Below, one piece after another: positions 49,032 to 60,155 of a DNA stretch of 64,000 nucleotides. Under the pieces are notes generated by a model. The model saw only the letters and a list, made by a program, of their open reading frames with translations, was not told the DNA's origin and ran no database searches. This DNA is from Odobenus rosmarus divergens (Eukaryota > Chordata > Mammalia > Carnivora > Odobenidae): positions 4,362,869 through 4,426,868 of the forward strand of contig NW_004450285.1 of assembly GCF_000321225.1 (NCBI RefSeq). Direction: 5' to 3'. A program made the position numbers and the translations under genes. Numbering within the stretch: the stretch's first letter is position 1; each line of letters begins with the position of its first letter.

Positions 49032-49973
49032 TTTTTTATTTATTTTTTTTAGAATCAAAAAACAACTTATTATATATTTGTAGAAAATCTCCATTCCCAG
49101 AGTAACCAAAAAACAAGCTATTTAAAAGTATCAAACTTTTAAACAGAAGTTCTCTTTCCATTCTGATAAAAAAAAAAGTTACAAAATCACCACACTCCAT
49201 TCATGTACCTTAGATGCCTTTTAGGACAAAGCCTCAAAAATAGTTAACCCAAGCAAGTCTCCAAACCCCTCTCAAGTCCAATAAACACACTTTAAAAAAC
49301 CCATTTAAAAGATTTGACAATAGAACAAGTATACATAATCAGAACACATAATTTATATATTTAGTTATGTATTAGCTTTTCTATTTGTAATTTAGAATTT
49401 ATTGGCAGAAGTAAAACATACATGCAAGCACGCATACACACATACAATTGAAAAACGTAAAATTTAGGAAACAGAAATGCAAACCTACAGGGTAAACTGA
49501 TTTATTTTAAAAATCAATTTACCAAATTTCATCTTATCTGCCATTTTTGGATTCTTGTTATTTAGAAAATTTAAATTGCTGAAAGTTCATTTCCTGCTTC
49601 TTGGGTAGGTTTAATTTTTACAGTTTCCAGTTGTGCCAGTAACTTCCTTGAGGTCATTTTCCACTTTATCTTCTGTCACCAGATCTCTTGCATAAGATAT
49701 TTATCTTTGAGTTGCAAAAGCCTAAATGAAAAGCTTCATTTTTGACCTTTTAATTTATAAACTCCGCTAAGAAGAAAAGAAATCCATCTAATATTTAGGC
49801 AAGTCCGCAAAAATATTTTCTTTCTTAATCAAACACTTTTATGGGAATAAAGATCCTTCAAAGTTTTTAACTCTCCTATTAGAGTTTTGTTTTGATTTTC
49901 CAAGACTGCAACTCGATTTTCCAGGCATTTCACATACTCTTTCTTCTTTCTGCGACATTCTCGAGCAGCTTCT

Positions 49974-50092
49974 CTTATTATTGTCTGGAATATTTTGGCT
50001 GTTCTTGCCCCTCTACTCTTCTATAAATTTTTGTATCACTTGTCAAGTTCTTCAAACAACCTGTTTGGATTTTGATTGGAACTGCATTGAAT
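49974..50092 (-). mobile_element. 119-bp L1-like segment inside the ATF1 pseudogene
   Basis: On the minus strand it begins 'attcaatgcagttccaatca' and continues 'gaacttgacaagtgatac', 'gggcaagaacagccaaaat'. These match the L1 ORF2 stretch around 'acagattcaatgc' and 'agaatagccaa', in the form found in carnivore L1s as I recall it. It sits precisely between the codons KNR and EAA of the basic region, with no tail and no target duplication. The ATF1 side ends in AAAAACAG and resumes with AGAAGCTGC. It adds an in-frame TAA at 49980-49978. See findings for the exon interpretation. Confidence 0.8.
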
Positions 50093-50383
50093 CTGTTTTT
50101 CATCAGCCTTATTTCTCTTTTCAGCTGGGGGTCATCTGTCTTAGCTGTTTGAGACATGAGAGTCACAGGGGCTGGCATTACCACAGTCTGGGGCAGCGAA
50201 GGAGCTGATGGTGTGGTACAGATCTGGTATGTCTGCATATCTCCTGATGCAGTTTGTACAACCACCTGGTTGCTGGGCACAAGTATTTGCTGTCCATCAG
50301 AGGTCTGGGCATACTGGAGAATTGTTGTACCTTGCTGAGTACTGCCTGAATTTGTCATGGTTAATGTCTGAAGTCCCTGTACT

Positions 50384-50432
50384 CCATCTGTGCCTGGACT
50401 GGCACAGATGGTAAGGCTCCTGGTAAGGCTCC
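50384..50432 (-). repeat. Inverted repeat plus 12-bp tandem duplication in the ATF1 pseudogene
   Basis: 'ccatctgtgcc' (50384-50394) and its exact complement 'ggcacagatgg' (50401-50411) flank a 6-base loop. Next to it 'tggtaaggctcc' occurs twice in tandem (50409-50420, 50421-50432). Normal ATF1 has NGALQLASPGTDG here; the copy reads NGAL and then runs out of frame. Both structures appear to be local, templated changes of ATF1 sequence. Confidence 0.9.
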
Positions 50433-51008
50433 ATTTGGGGCAATGGCAATGTACTGTCCACTGCTAGTTTGATAGATGGGAGTTGGAACAGACATAGAAG
50501 TGACAGCAGAAACTCCAGGGTTTTCTCTGTCTCCTTTTCTGCCCTGTGTATCTTCAGAAGATAGATCTTTCAAAATTTTTTTTGTAAGATGGGTGCCATG
50601 CTAGAATCCCGTGGGCTTTCTGTGAGGAGCCTATACTGTCTGATGAGTCCTGAGACTCCTCACTTTCTGATAAAGATGATACCTGTTGAGCAATATGACA
50701 AATACGAGCTCCCTGAACCGTTGAACCAGGCTGCAGCGCTGCCTCTGAAGTGTGACTCTTGTGGGAATCTTCCATGAGGAAATGTGGCTGCCGCCTCACC
50801 GCTTTCTGGGGCGGGAACTTCCACTCCCCCCTCCCAGGTGGATCCGAATTCTCTACCTACTTCCCCACCCCCTCACGCGGTGGGGGACGTGCCTCTGTCT
50901 CGGGTCAGGAGGAGTGGGGAGAATCTGTGTCACTTAACAGCCAACTGTCCTAGGCTACGGTTTCCTCGGCAGTCAGGGCCGCCACTGGCGGCATGATCTA
51001 CATGAGGC

Positions 51009-51024
51009 CAACCACTGAACTTTA
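51009..51024. repeat. Target-site duplication, 5' side of ATF1 pseudogene
   Basis: 'caaccactgaacttta', partner of 49015-49031. On the pseudogene strand the site reads CTTT then AAAGTTCAG, close to the TT/AAAA preference of the L1 endonuclease. Confidence 0.88.
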
Positions 51025-52159
51025 AAGGGGAAAAAAACCATCTTAATGATGTCTTCTCTTTTGATAAAGAATTTCTACTTGGCTATCAATTATGAAACAT
51101 CTTAATAAGCAAGATGGGTTTACAATTGTTTGAATATCTATTTTTTTGATTGTACAAATAATAAGATGAGATACACTTTGAATAGTGAAATAAAATTTCA
51201 GTGATAAAATAAGCTTGACAATTCCATTCAACTCAGAAATACAGTAAATGAACAGAAAACATTTTTTTTTTTTCTGCTGAGATGCATGTTTCTCTAATCT
51301 GGATTAGCTCATATGCATTTGGTAAATAGGGTGGTGATGTCAGCATAACATGGAATATACACTATGTTATGTCCCAGCCTGTCAATTTTATAGCTGTCAG
51401 ATGTGAACTTTTTCACAGTTGAGAAGAAAGTCTTAACAATTAGGAAGATTTAAAAAAAATAGCTGAAAAATACTGCAGAAGTGACTTCCTTTCCTGCAAG
51501 AAAGTGCCTTTCTGGTTTAGTAGCTTCAGGAAATGGGATGATCTCCACTGTAAAGCTGTCTGGGGAAGCTGCAAACACAGAAGCAGTGGATGAGAATACA
51601 TTTCTCCAATGTTGAAAAAATTAATGAAGAAGAATATACCTGGAATGAACTTTTAATTTTCACATAGTTGGCCTCTATTAGAAATGAATTCTGCAAGCGT
51701 CTACATCTCAAAGTAGAAGCACACGATGAGGGGTATAAGATTCAAAGAATGTATGGAGGATGATTTTAGGTGAAAATGCCAATGGAGGCTTACCTGTGCT
51801 AGTGGATTTGTCAGGATTGGGATTGGTTTTGTTTGTCTTTTGGCTACAGAGTCCTGTGGGTTTTGACTGGTCTATCACAATCCTGTTTCTCTTATAAGAA
51901 TGTGAGGTTTTTCAGAAAGGCATAGTTGGCCATAGAGCAGAAATGCCTCTCCTTTGCCTGGGAAGATTGGAATAAAACTTTCTTAGTGCAAGGGACAGCG
52001 ATTTCTAAAATGGCAAAGCACTATAACCAGTTCATCTTATAAGCTATTATGTAGATAAAATGAGATTACATATGTGATTTATAACTTTTAAATCATTTTA
52101 TTTTCTTGTTAGGAAATCTCTCAAGAGTAAGAGTCTCTATTAACCCTGCTTTGTCATTT
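51025..52159. other. Unassigned non-coding sequence
   Basis: No gene or repeat was recognised between the pseudogene and the old L1 region that follows. Confidence 0.5.
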
Positions 52160-53430
52160 TTTCTATTCAACAAATCTCTAGAAAGTACTACCTCTGTGTA
52201 AAGCACCATGCTAGGTACTATGGATAAAGGTAGCAAAATTGCCATGGTCCTGCCCTTGCGGAGCTTACCTGGGTTGGGGGGAGATGGAGTTAAATAGGAT
52301 AATCACAGAAATGATTGTTTAGTCAAAAACTATGAAGGAAATGAACATAGAATATACTGAGTATGTAGTAAAGCATCTTGATCTTGACTAGGGCATTGAG
52401 GTGGGCTCCTCTGAGGAAGAGCTAATCATGAATTGGATTAGCCTGAAAAGGAGTTAATTAGGTGAGTGTGGGTGCACACATGTGCAAGCCCATTTCAGAC
52501 AAGAGCACAGGTTTATTGCAGACAGGGAAGCAGTGTGTACAGAGGACCTATGGTAGAGAAGAGGATAGGCACTGGAGAGAAGCCTCATGTTCCTTCGGTC
52601 CCTGAAAAAGAAGGGTATGACAGGTACGGTCCAGACCTGGCAAAGCCTTGTGGTTCATGGTAATGATTTTGAGCTTAAACCTAAGAACAGTGGAACTCAC
52701 TGAAGAATTTTAAGCCATAAAATCAGATTTGTATTCTGAAAAGGTATTTCTTGCTGTTGAGAAGGACAGATGATGAAGATGCAAGAAAGATCTTGTGGAG
52801 TCTAGTTAGAGGCTATTGTAGTAGTCCAGAAACTTTTCTTCAAGAGCGCCATGCTATCCCTGTCATTTTGGAACAGGATGGTGGCAGTAGAAGTGCAGAG
52901 ATGTAGGAATTTAAGATCTGAAATCAACTGGAAAAGCTATATTGGGATATAAGGGGGTAAGGGGAAGACAATAAAGATTACATCTACGTTTCTACCTTGA
53001 GAAATTGAATTATAGTGATGTAGTTCATGGAGTTGAACACTGGATTTCTGGGAAAAAATAGTGAGTTTGGTCTTGGACATGTGTCTGAGGTACGTTGGAG
53101 ATTTCCAAGTGAAGATGTTGAGCAGCAAGTTGGATATATAGATCTGGAGTTCAAGGAAGGGTTTAACCTGGGCTGGAGTATGAATTTATGAACACTTGAG
53201 TTGATTGCTCAGTGAATCCATGTGCCCTAATGAGATTGCTGATGGAGAGAGTACAGACTGAAAAAAATAAGAAGGCTCATCTTCAAGGTACCACTAAGAG
53301 CTAGGTAGAGGAAGATGAACCAGCAGAGAATTTGAATGAATAGAGAAATAGGAGGAATGTATGGCACGACTAGAGGCAAGCAAAGTGAGGATTTCAGGAG
53401 CCTTGTTCTCTTTTCATGCTGATGGGAATA
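52160..53430 (+). mobile_element. Old L1 (L1ME-type) 3' region, sense
   Basis: 'ccatgctaggtactatggat', 'catggtcctgcccttgcgga', 'ggctcctctgaggaagagct', 'ccagacctggcaaagccttg', 'gaggctattgtagtagtcc' and 'aagatgttgagcagcaagtt' follow a well-known old L1 3' sequence. The part after about 52900 fits a continuation less certainly. No coding capacity. Confidence 0.6.
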
Positions 53431-53849
53431 AATGTTTCAAGTAAGAGGGACAGAGAAAAGAATTTATAGTGTAGGTTTCCTGTGTATTAGTCTCTGTGGA
53501 TAGAAATTGGCAATGTTTTAAGTTGTATGAGCTCAGTATAGACCTGGTTTCTGACATACATAGGAAGTCTACATTTTAACACTTCTGTGAGAATTACGTT
53601 CAATAAATAATATAACTCTTTCAGGAGTTTTATATGTAGCAGGGCTGCATTCTAGCTGTATGCCTCTCTAGCTGATGCTTATTGCTATCTTGGTTAGTTA
53701 TAATTCCCATTTGATATTTTGTAACTTAAAAATGGAATTATAAGGCTAACCACTATGAACACACATAATATTAGACACAGAAAGAGGAAAACCAGTTAAT
53801 AAATACAGATATATTCAGAAATCAAGGAAGAAAATATGTATAGCCACTT
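53431..53849. other. Unassigned sequence
   Basis: Nothing recognised. Confidence 0.45.
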
Positions 53850-54310
53850 TGTCTGTTTCTACTGCTGGTCATGTGGCTGTACTTGGTATTTATGAATTCT
53901 TTCTTCCAATAGCCATTCCATGTTCTTTTTTTATATATCAGTATCTCAGCTGATTAGATTTCTCTACTTGGTTGAGTGACTCAAAACCTTAATTCCTGAA
54001 GGGTCAGGGAATTAGTAGTCCTTCCTGCTTTGGGTTACTAGTGTGTCTCATTAACTTTTACTCATTGGACTTGCACTTTCTGATTCCATATATACTTCCC
54101 CTTTTCTCCATTGTACAGAAGCAACACAATTTCCCTCTTAATACTAGGGATCAATTACCCTAGAAACATCAGAAACCTCATTTTTGTCAGTTAAGTGGCA
54201 TGAAGAATCAAATGTGGCTGGGTAGCCATCCCACCCTCTAGTTAAAAGGAAGTCTTGTTTCCTGGTGGAAGTATTCCTTTCTTGGGAACTAAGACATCAA
54301 AAATAGCAGA
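53850..54310 (+). mobile_element. Degraded ERV-class element, copy B
   Basis: Homologous to 46600-47290: shared ordered motifs include 'gttgagtgactcaaaacct', 'ttaacttttactcattggac', 'tatacttccccttttctcc', 'gggatcaattaccctaga' and 'ggtggaagtattcctttctt'. It leads into an LTR16-like sequence, consistent with an internal-LTR order of an old ERVL-class provirus in plus orientation. Confidence 0.55.
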
Positions 54311-54389
54311 GCACAAAGATTTTGGGACATGGGAAGCAAACCCTCAGCAAGAATCACTGCCACTTCCACCATCTAATTCTCAGAAACCA

Positions 54390-54880
54390 CGTGTTGTTTG
54401 CTGGTTAAGAGCATGCATTGTATTTTTAGGACAGCGCTTATGGTGGATGTTGTGAGGCATTACCCAGACTCTCCCTTGAAGAACAAAATGCCCATTTCCT
54501 CAGCTGCTGGGGGCGTTATTGGCAGAGAGACCTTAGCTTTTAGCCCCTTTTGGAATTGCCTCAGCTAAAGAGGGCTACCTCTCCCAAGGTCTCATCCCTT
54601 CCTAGGGCCTAGTGCACTGAATGACTGGTTAACATGGGAGTATAAAGGCTTAGTCCTCTTGCTCCAGCTCTGGACAGTTTCATCTTTAGTACTCTACACA
54701 GAGTTAGCTGAGGCTTCTGTTGGGCCTATATTGCAACTCAACTTCTGTCTCTGTTCAATCCTGCTTCCTTCCATGTCTTCCACAGGCACTGATTCCAAGA
54801 TTTCCTATGTGCTGATCAGATTGTCAGAGTCAGCTTAAGTCCTCAGGCTGAGGAACCCCACCTGCAAGAGACTGTAGCCC
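54390..54880 (+). mobile_element. LTR16-like ERVL long terminal repeat
   Basis: 'ggttaagagcatgcattgta', 'gaattgcctcagctaaagag', 'ctcccaaggtctcatccctt', a TATA-like 'gagtataaaggc' (54637-54648), 'cagagttagctgaggcttct' and 'ctctgttcaatcctgcttcc' follow LTR16-type sequence in sense orientation. It ends near 'gaggaaccccacctgcaaga'. Diverged and presumably inactive. Confidence 0.7.
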
Positions 54881-54934
54881 ACAAGATAACACAGTTAACC
54901 ATGTAACCCGAGTTTTCAATGGGCCAGTCCACTA

Positions 54935-55315
54935 TTCCGTCAGGCCACCTGTTTGGATATTCAGGGTAAGACCAGTGAATCCTGCGGATGTGAGTTTATT
55001 TCCTTTCTCCTTTTGCTGAGGAATGTGTTCCCTTGTCAGAAGGAATAGCATGTGGAGTAACATGAGGGGAATGAAATATTCCCTTAGTTTATATTTGTTG
55101 TTGCTGACAAAAGCATTATAAGCAAGGTAGGTACAGTCATATACTGAATAGGCATACCTTTCACTAAGGGTAAATCAGTGCCCCCTCCATAATGGAAGAG
55201 GTCCAGTGTAAGCAACCTGCTACCAAGGGGCTGACTGGTTTCCCTAGGGAATAGTAGTGCCCATTGAGGGCTCTGTATCTCATGAGAAAGATATACAGTG
55301 TATTCCAGTTAAACC
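54935..55315 (-). mobile_element. Antisense ERVL pol-region remnant
   Basis: 'gctgaggaatgtgttccct', 'gacaaaagcattataagcaa', 'ggaagaggtccagtgtaagc' and 'caacctgctaccaaggggct' are landmarks of the antisense pol region of ERVL elements. It is broken by stops and indels and lies in the opposite orientation to the LTR16-like sequence just before it, so the two are separate insertions or a rearranged one. Confidence 0.65.
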
Positions 55316-57185
55316 CATGTTGTTCAAAATATGTTCAAAATGTTTATTTGGAATCAGAACTCTTAGGGGCAAATATATATATATATATATTTATGTGTAT
55401 TTGTATATATGGGTATATAGAACCTACATATATAGATATTATATACAGTACCTTCTGTATCTTTGATATAAATATTCTTCTTGGTTTTATATTATTTTGT
55501 CACTTAGCTACAATAATCTCCAGTGATTACCATCCACTTTTGGACATTCCTTAATTTTGATTGATGTCCATGTGATTAGAATGATCTTAAAAAAAAAACC
55601 AAACTATGCACTGCCAAAATAAGGAAATACATAAAAATGGTGTTTGAATAGTAGATCTGTGAGATTTCCCCCTTCTTTTACTTTCCTGAATTTTTGAATC
55701 TCTCTTATGAGCAGGTATCTCCTTTATAGTGGGAACCAGAAGATTGATTCTTTCCCCCAAACAAAACTGTTCTTCTCCCCACCCCCATATAGGGGTATCT
55801 GATGTTCTAAAACATTTAAATGATACTTTAAGAAGATGGTTTTCCTTTTTCTTTTTTTCAACCCATGCTCCTGGTGGCAATTTACCATCTGTGTATGCAG
55901 GTGTGGTTGAGAATTGCACAGGAACAACACTTCTTTCCATATTCTGCTGTAGTGACATTTGAATTTTTTTGCAAGTTTTTATTATGTTGCTTGCTATTCC
56001 TGTCAGTTGCTAGAAAGTGAAATGCTTTCATTGTATTATTAATTACCTAGGCAATGATTTAAGAATATATTTATACCTTTTTCATTCTTTCATGAAATTT
56101 TATAAAAATTTTATCTTGCTCCAGCACAAAGCAATTATCTTGTTACTTTGTTACCACAATTACTGAAATTAATATTCATCTCCTTTATAATTTAATAAAT
56201 AAAAAGGACTACGTACAGCATCTACGATACATACCTTGGAAGGGATATGTAATTTCAATATGACATCTCTCCTTTTACTCATAATGGTTTTGTATCAATC
56301 AGTCATTAACAAATGTTCATCAGGAAGCATTCCTAGGGAAGTGGCAGGTTGAACTTTTCATAAATCTCAGTTTCATGTGACTAAAGCATAAGTTAAATGA
56401 ATCTGCTGCAGTCTGAAGCTTGGAGCATGGGCAAAGTATCCATTGCTTGTGGCTTAAGGCTGAATAGGCAAGGGACTCCCTACAAAATATCACTGGATTC
56501 TGAATAGTTTCACCGGTTAATGAAGGCAGATTTCTTTGCTTGATCTTTTAGAGTGGTTTAAATAACATAGGTAGTTCATTAAGAGTATCCTATCTTTTTT
56601 TTAACTCCGTTAGTTTTATGTTCACTGACCTCAAGTAATTGAGAAGATTTATGGAGATTTCTTCCATCTTCCAAATGTCATAATTTAGGAACTTTTGATT
56701 GCCAACACAGCCTTGGTATGAAATCAAAGATTACCCTATGGTTACAAAGGATAAGATCTTTTTGATCTATTCACTGCAGTGTACTTGATCTCTTTAAATG
56801 TTTGGTGTAGAATGTAGCTACCCGGTTATGTGTTTAAAAGACACAATTGGCTAAATCCTTGTTGTAGCAATTGTATTTTCCATTTGAAAGTACTGAATCT
56901 TCTGGAACTCGATAAACTTCTGTAACTAAAAATTAAATGACTCCCCCAGCCTGAGATTCCCCTTATAAAAAGTAGAAGTTCATGAATTCCCCCTTTTCTG
57001 TTGAGGTCCACTTGGCACAAAGACACCTGAATCCCATTATCCAGCTGAAATAAGCATTTTTGTCCTTGCCTGGGGTAATGGGGTTGATGAACTGTTTTGC
57101 TTCCAGAAAGGAGGAGAACTCCTTTGGTGAGCTGGTGCATAGGAACATACAGTGCCCCGCAACATTTCTGTAGGTGGGAAGGTTT
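55316..57185. other. Unassigned AT-rich sequence
   Basis: It contains an (AT)n run at 55373-55391 within a longer TA-rich stretch. A 123-codon minus frame (55587-55958) and a 104-codon minus frame (56826-57140) show no domain I can name. Confidence 0.5.
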
Positions 57186-57198
57186 TATGCCCAGTTCT

Positions 57199-57400
57199 TT
57201 TTTTTTTCTTTAAAGATTTTATTTTTATTTATTTGACAGAGAGAGACAGCCAGAGAGGGAACACAAGCAGGGGGAGCGGGAGAGGGAGAAGCAGGCCTCC
57301 CGCAGAGCAGGGAGCCCGACGCGGGGCTCGATTCCAGGACCCTGGGATCATGACCCGAGCCGAAGGCAGACGCTCAACGACTGAGCCACTTAGGCGTCCC
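57199..57400 (-). mobile_element. Can-SINE, full length, young
   Basis: Antisense from 'ctttaaagattttattttta' through 'cgcggggctcgattccagg' to 'gagccacttaggcgtccc', retaining many CpGs. An exact 13-bp duplication, 'tatgcccagttct', lies at 57186-57198 and 57401-57413. An 87-codon plus frame here is an antisense reading of the SINE. Confidence 0.97.
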
Positions 57401-57413
57401 TATGCCCAGTTCT

Positions 57414-59681
57414 AAAAGAGACTCGAATCTGTTATTAACCTACCTTCTTCATGAGGCCTTTAATCAAACTATACCACGTCTGAAGCAGGAATTTTAAGCA
57501 CTTTGCTTTTGAATGGATGTAAAAGCTTTTAAATGCTGGATCAAGTAAGAATTAGACTCAAGATAGGCTGTTCCAGATTTTTACCCAAATAGAACTCTTG
57601 GCATCAGCTTCACTGGCTTAAACTGTGCTTCTGTTGGAAATGAAAAGCAAATCAGAAGACATCAAATGGGAGTTCCATTTTTGGATATACCAACTCTCTG
57701 TTGCTCTGCTATAGCAACCTGAGAGTCTGAAGAAAGTAAAAGTTAAACGAGAGAAAATGTAATTATGTCTCTGTGGGCTTGTGAGCCTGTTAATGAAATT
57801 TTGCTTTTCTAAAGTAAGCCTTCCTATGAGGCAGCTTTTAGAAATCCTCACTCTAGAATATTGCCAGCACAGTTCTGTTCTTGTGAAAAATTGTATCACT
57901 GCATTCTTTTCTCCCTCTTTAAAGGAAAGATTTTTCTTCAATTGGCTACACAGACACAGGAATTTCAGCTAGCATCAGACTTCATGATGTCTTTAAAATA
58001 CTGAACAGTATCTCTTATCGCAAGGTTATGAATGGTGGGAAAGCATTTAAATTGAGTAATTCACTGACAATGTGCTAATAAATGTTGGTATTCCAAAAAT
58101 GTAAAATAATAAGGAGGCTTATTTTAGGGTATACACGTTTGAGAAGGTAGTGTGCTGCATTGTATGTGCTAATTACAGGGGTCAATCCAACTAGACAACC
58201 ACTGAGTTGCAAACATTTCTGCACAGAATTTGACTCTGACTGTTGCTCCCAAACGTGAACCACCACAGTGATGTGGGTGTGGGGACGCTGGGAGGTTTCT
58301 TTGAGGAGTGTGCAAAGTCATAAAGAAACCCAACAAGAGCTATTAGCCTTCAAAATGGCTTTAAACATGCCATATAGTTCAACCTTGCTTCATTCATACT
58401 GATAGATATCACACAAAGAATACCTTAAAACAATTTGCATGGGTAAACAAAAAAAAAAGGGGGGCGAGTAAGATGCAAAGAAAATGAGAAGTAGTGTGAA
58501 AGTGTCCAAATGAGATTAAAAAAAAAAAAGAATGAAGAAGCTGGCAGAAGGAGCCTACCCACAGCAAAGCTTTGAGCTGACTTTTCACTATGGCCACAGA
58601 AAGGTTTTGGGTCTTGCACTGAAGAGGTTAACAAGGGGAAGCCACCCAGAAAGGCATGATGGCACCATCAGCCACATCACCCGGACTGATTGACATTTGT
58701 GGAAATCTTAGCAGGTTTCATAAAGGCAGCCCCAAATCAATCTGAATGTTATGTGAGGATTTCAAAAGGCTGTCCTGAGGAAATGAAAATAGTTGAATAG
58801 ATGGAATTGAAGATTATTTCCAAAGTCATTTACAATGTCATTTATGCAAACACAGGAAAGATATAAGAAAAGAAATATCGCCAAGCAAATCAGATAACAC
58901 ACCCACATACACACATACATATTTTTAAACTCACATTCCTTTTAATAATTTCACTATGGTTTTGGTTCTGGTAATCACTGTATTTAAGTTTTGGAATAGA
59001 ATTAGGCAAGCCTGTCCTTGGGTAAGAATGAAACTTAGTGAAGATTTTTGCTCTCTAGGTTCCTTTTCTGGTCACTTATCTTTTACTCTGACTCTTGATT
59101 TTAAGCGCGCAGTATCCTCATGGTATCTAGGTTAGGTCTACTTCTCACTTGTAGAGCTTATGTGTCTCCCCACCCAACTTATATTCAGGCCTGTCTTTCT
59201 CTTTCATTCATTCATTCAGTACTTTCACACATAAAGTGACTGCTTCCTTTTATTTTGCTCATGTTCAAGTGTGCCAGTGTTGGTTTTTTTTCTTTTCCTT
59301 TTGCTTCACGGCAATTGGATGGTCTAATTTACCAGAAGGCATTATTGCATGTTGATGGATTAATGTTTTATACCTTCCAGGGAATTCTTGAAGATATGAC
59401 CTTATTCTCCAATGCCAAAATGTTAATCCCCACTTTAATAAAGGAGCAGGGACACACATAATAATCACTTCAAATCCCCTGTGTGACAGCCAGTCCTACC
59501 CAAATGTGAAATAGTCTTAAGTTAGAGAAGATTCTTATGGGAGTCTGGATCTTGGAACTTTCTCACTGATTTTTTTTTTCTCTCTTTCTGTTGGATGTAG
59601 CTGAGGTGGTCCCAAAGGTTCTTTTATGGTTGTAGGATATACCATGGTCCTCTTCACTGGAAGTTACGTGGTTACAGTTTG
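57414..59681. other. Unassigned non-coding sequence
   Basis: No gene or mobile element recognised. 58580-58790 is more complex in composition than its surroundings, but nothing identifies it. A short ATTC run lies near 59204-59216. Confidence 0.5.
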
Positions 59682-59694
59682 AACCATGCTTTTT

Positions 59695-59909
59695 ATTTTT
59701 TATTTTTATTTTATTTATTTGTTTATTTTAGAGAAAGAGAGAGTGTGAGCAGAGGGGGGAGGGGCAGGGGAGAGGGAGAGAATCTTAAGCAGGCTCCACG
59801 CCCAGCACAGAGCCCAATGCAGGGTTCCATCTCATGATCCTGATATCATGACCTGAGCCAAAAATCAAGAGTTGGACGCTTAACCCACTGAGCTACCTAG
59901 GCACCCCTA
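59695..59909 (-). mobile_element. Can-SINE, full length, older
   Basis: Antisense SINE with 'gcaggctccacgcccagcac', 'gatatcatgacctgagcca' and 'gagctacctaggcacccc'. The duplication 'aaccatgctttta' lies at 59682-59694 and 59910-59922, exact. Confidence 0.95.
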
Positions 59910-60004
59910 AACCATGCTTTTAAGCCTGAGAATTTCAGAAATCTGAATAAAGAGCTCTGAGAAACATTACATGGAAAAAACAATCATATAGGACATGATA
60001 AGTA

Positions 60005-60155
60005 GGATGGCATGGTGGGTGGAATGTCAGATGTCAAGAAACGTGAGTTGTGGCTCTGGCTCATGTATGGCAAATCTAGTTTATCCCTTAATCTCTCTGA
60101 GTGAGATTCCTCAATTGTAAAATGAGGTGGTCATTGATGCTTCTCTATTGGTCCC
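60005..60155 (+). repeat. MIR SINE, sense, diverged
   Basis: 'gttgtggctctggctcatgt', 'aatctctctgagtgagattc' and 'ctcaattgtaaaatgaggtg' follow the sense MIR order. Confidence 0.65.

Larger units (their letters stand above)
49032..51008 (-). pseudogene. ATF1P: Processed ATF1 pseudogene, broken
   Basis: An intronless copy of the ATF1 mRNA (cAMP-responsive bZIP factor, CREB family). In order on the minus strand: about 230 bp of 5' UTR; ATG at 50775 opening MEDSHKSHTSEA; the kinase-inducible domain (SLSESEESQDSSDSIGSS); the glutamine-rich region (TSSGQYIAIAPNGAL, SGSTQQGTTILQYAQTSDGQ); DDPQLKREIRLMKNR; the bZIP part (REAARECRRKKKEYVKCLEN); stop at 49831-49829; and about 800 bp of 3' UTR with an A-rich end at 49032-49052. 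Breaks: one extra A in the run at 50576-50583, a rearrangement at 50384-50432, and a 119-bp insert at 49974-50092. The RRPS kinase site now reads WHPS, as expected from decay at two CpGs. A 15-16 bp target duplication flanks it. It cannot encode ATF1. Confidence 0.97.

Noticed and set aside
49978..50358. 126-codon minus frame as a live ATF1-like gene
   Set aside because: It is the third segment of a processed pseudogene: upstream frameshifts separate it from the start, and it runs into the L1-like insert and stops.
52160..53430. Possible unknown gene or lncRNA with ordered, less AT-rich sequence
   Set aside because: The ordered phrases match an old L1 3' region that is common in mammalian genomes.
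55587..55958. 123-codon minus frame near ERVL remnants
   Set aside because: Considered as a retroviral gene fragment, but I see no conserved retroviral motif and the frame ends in a T-run-derived Phe tail.
57152..57415. 87-codon plus frame with Arg-rich end
   Set aside because: Antisense translation of a CpG-rich Can-SINE and its flank.
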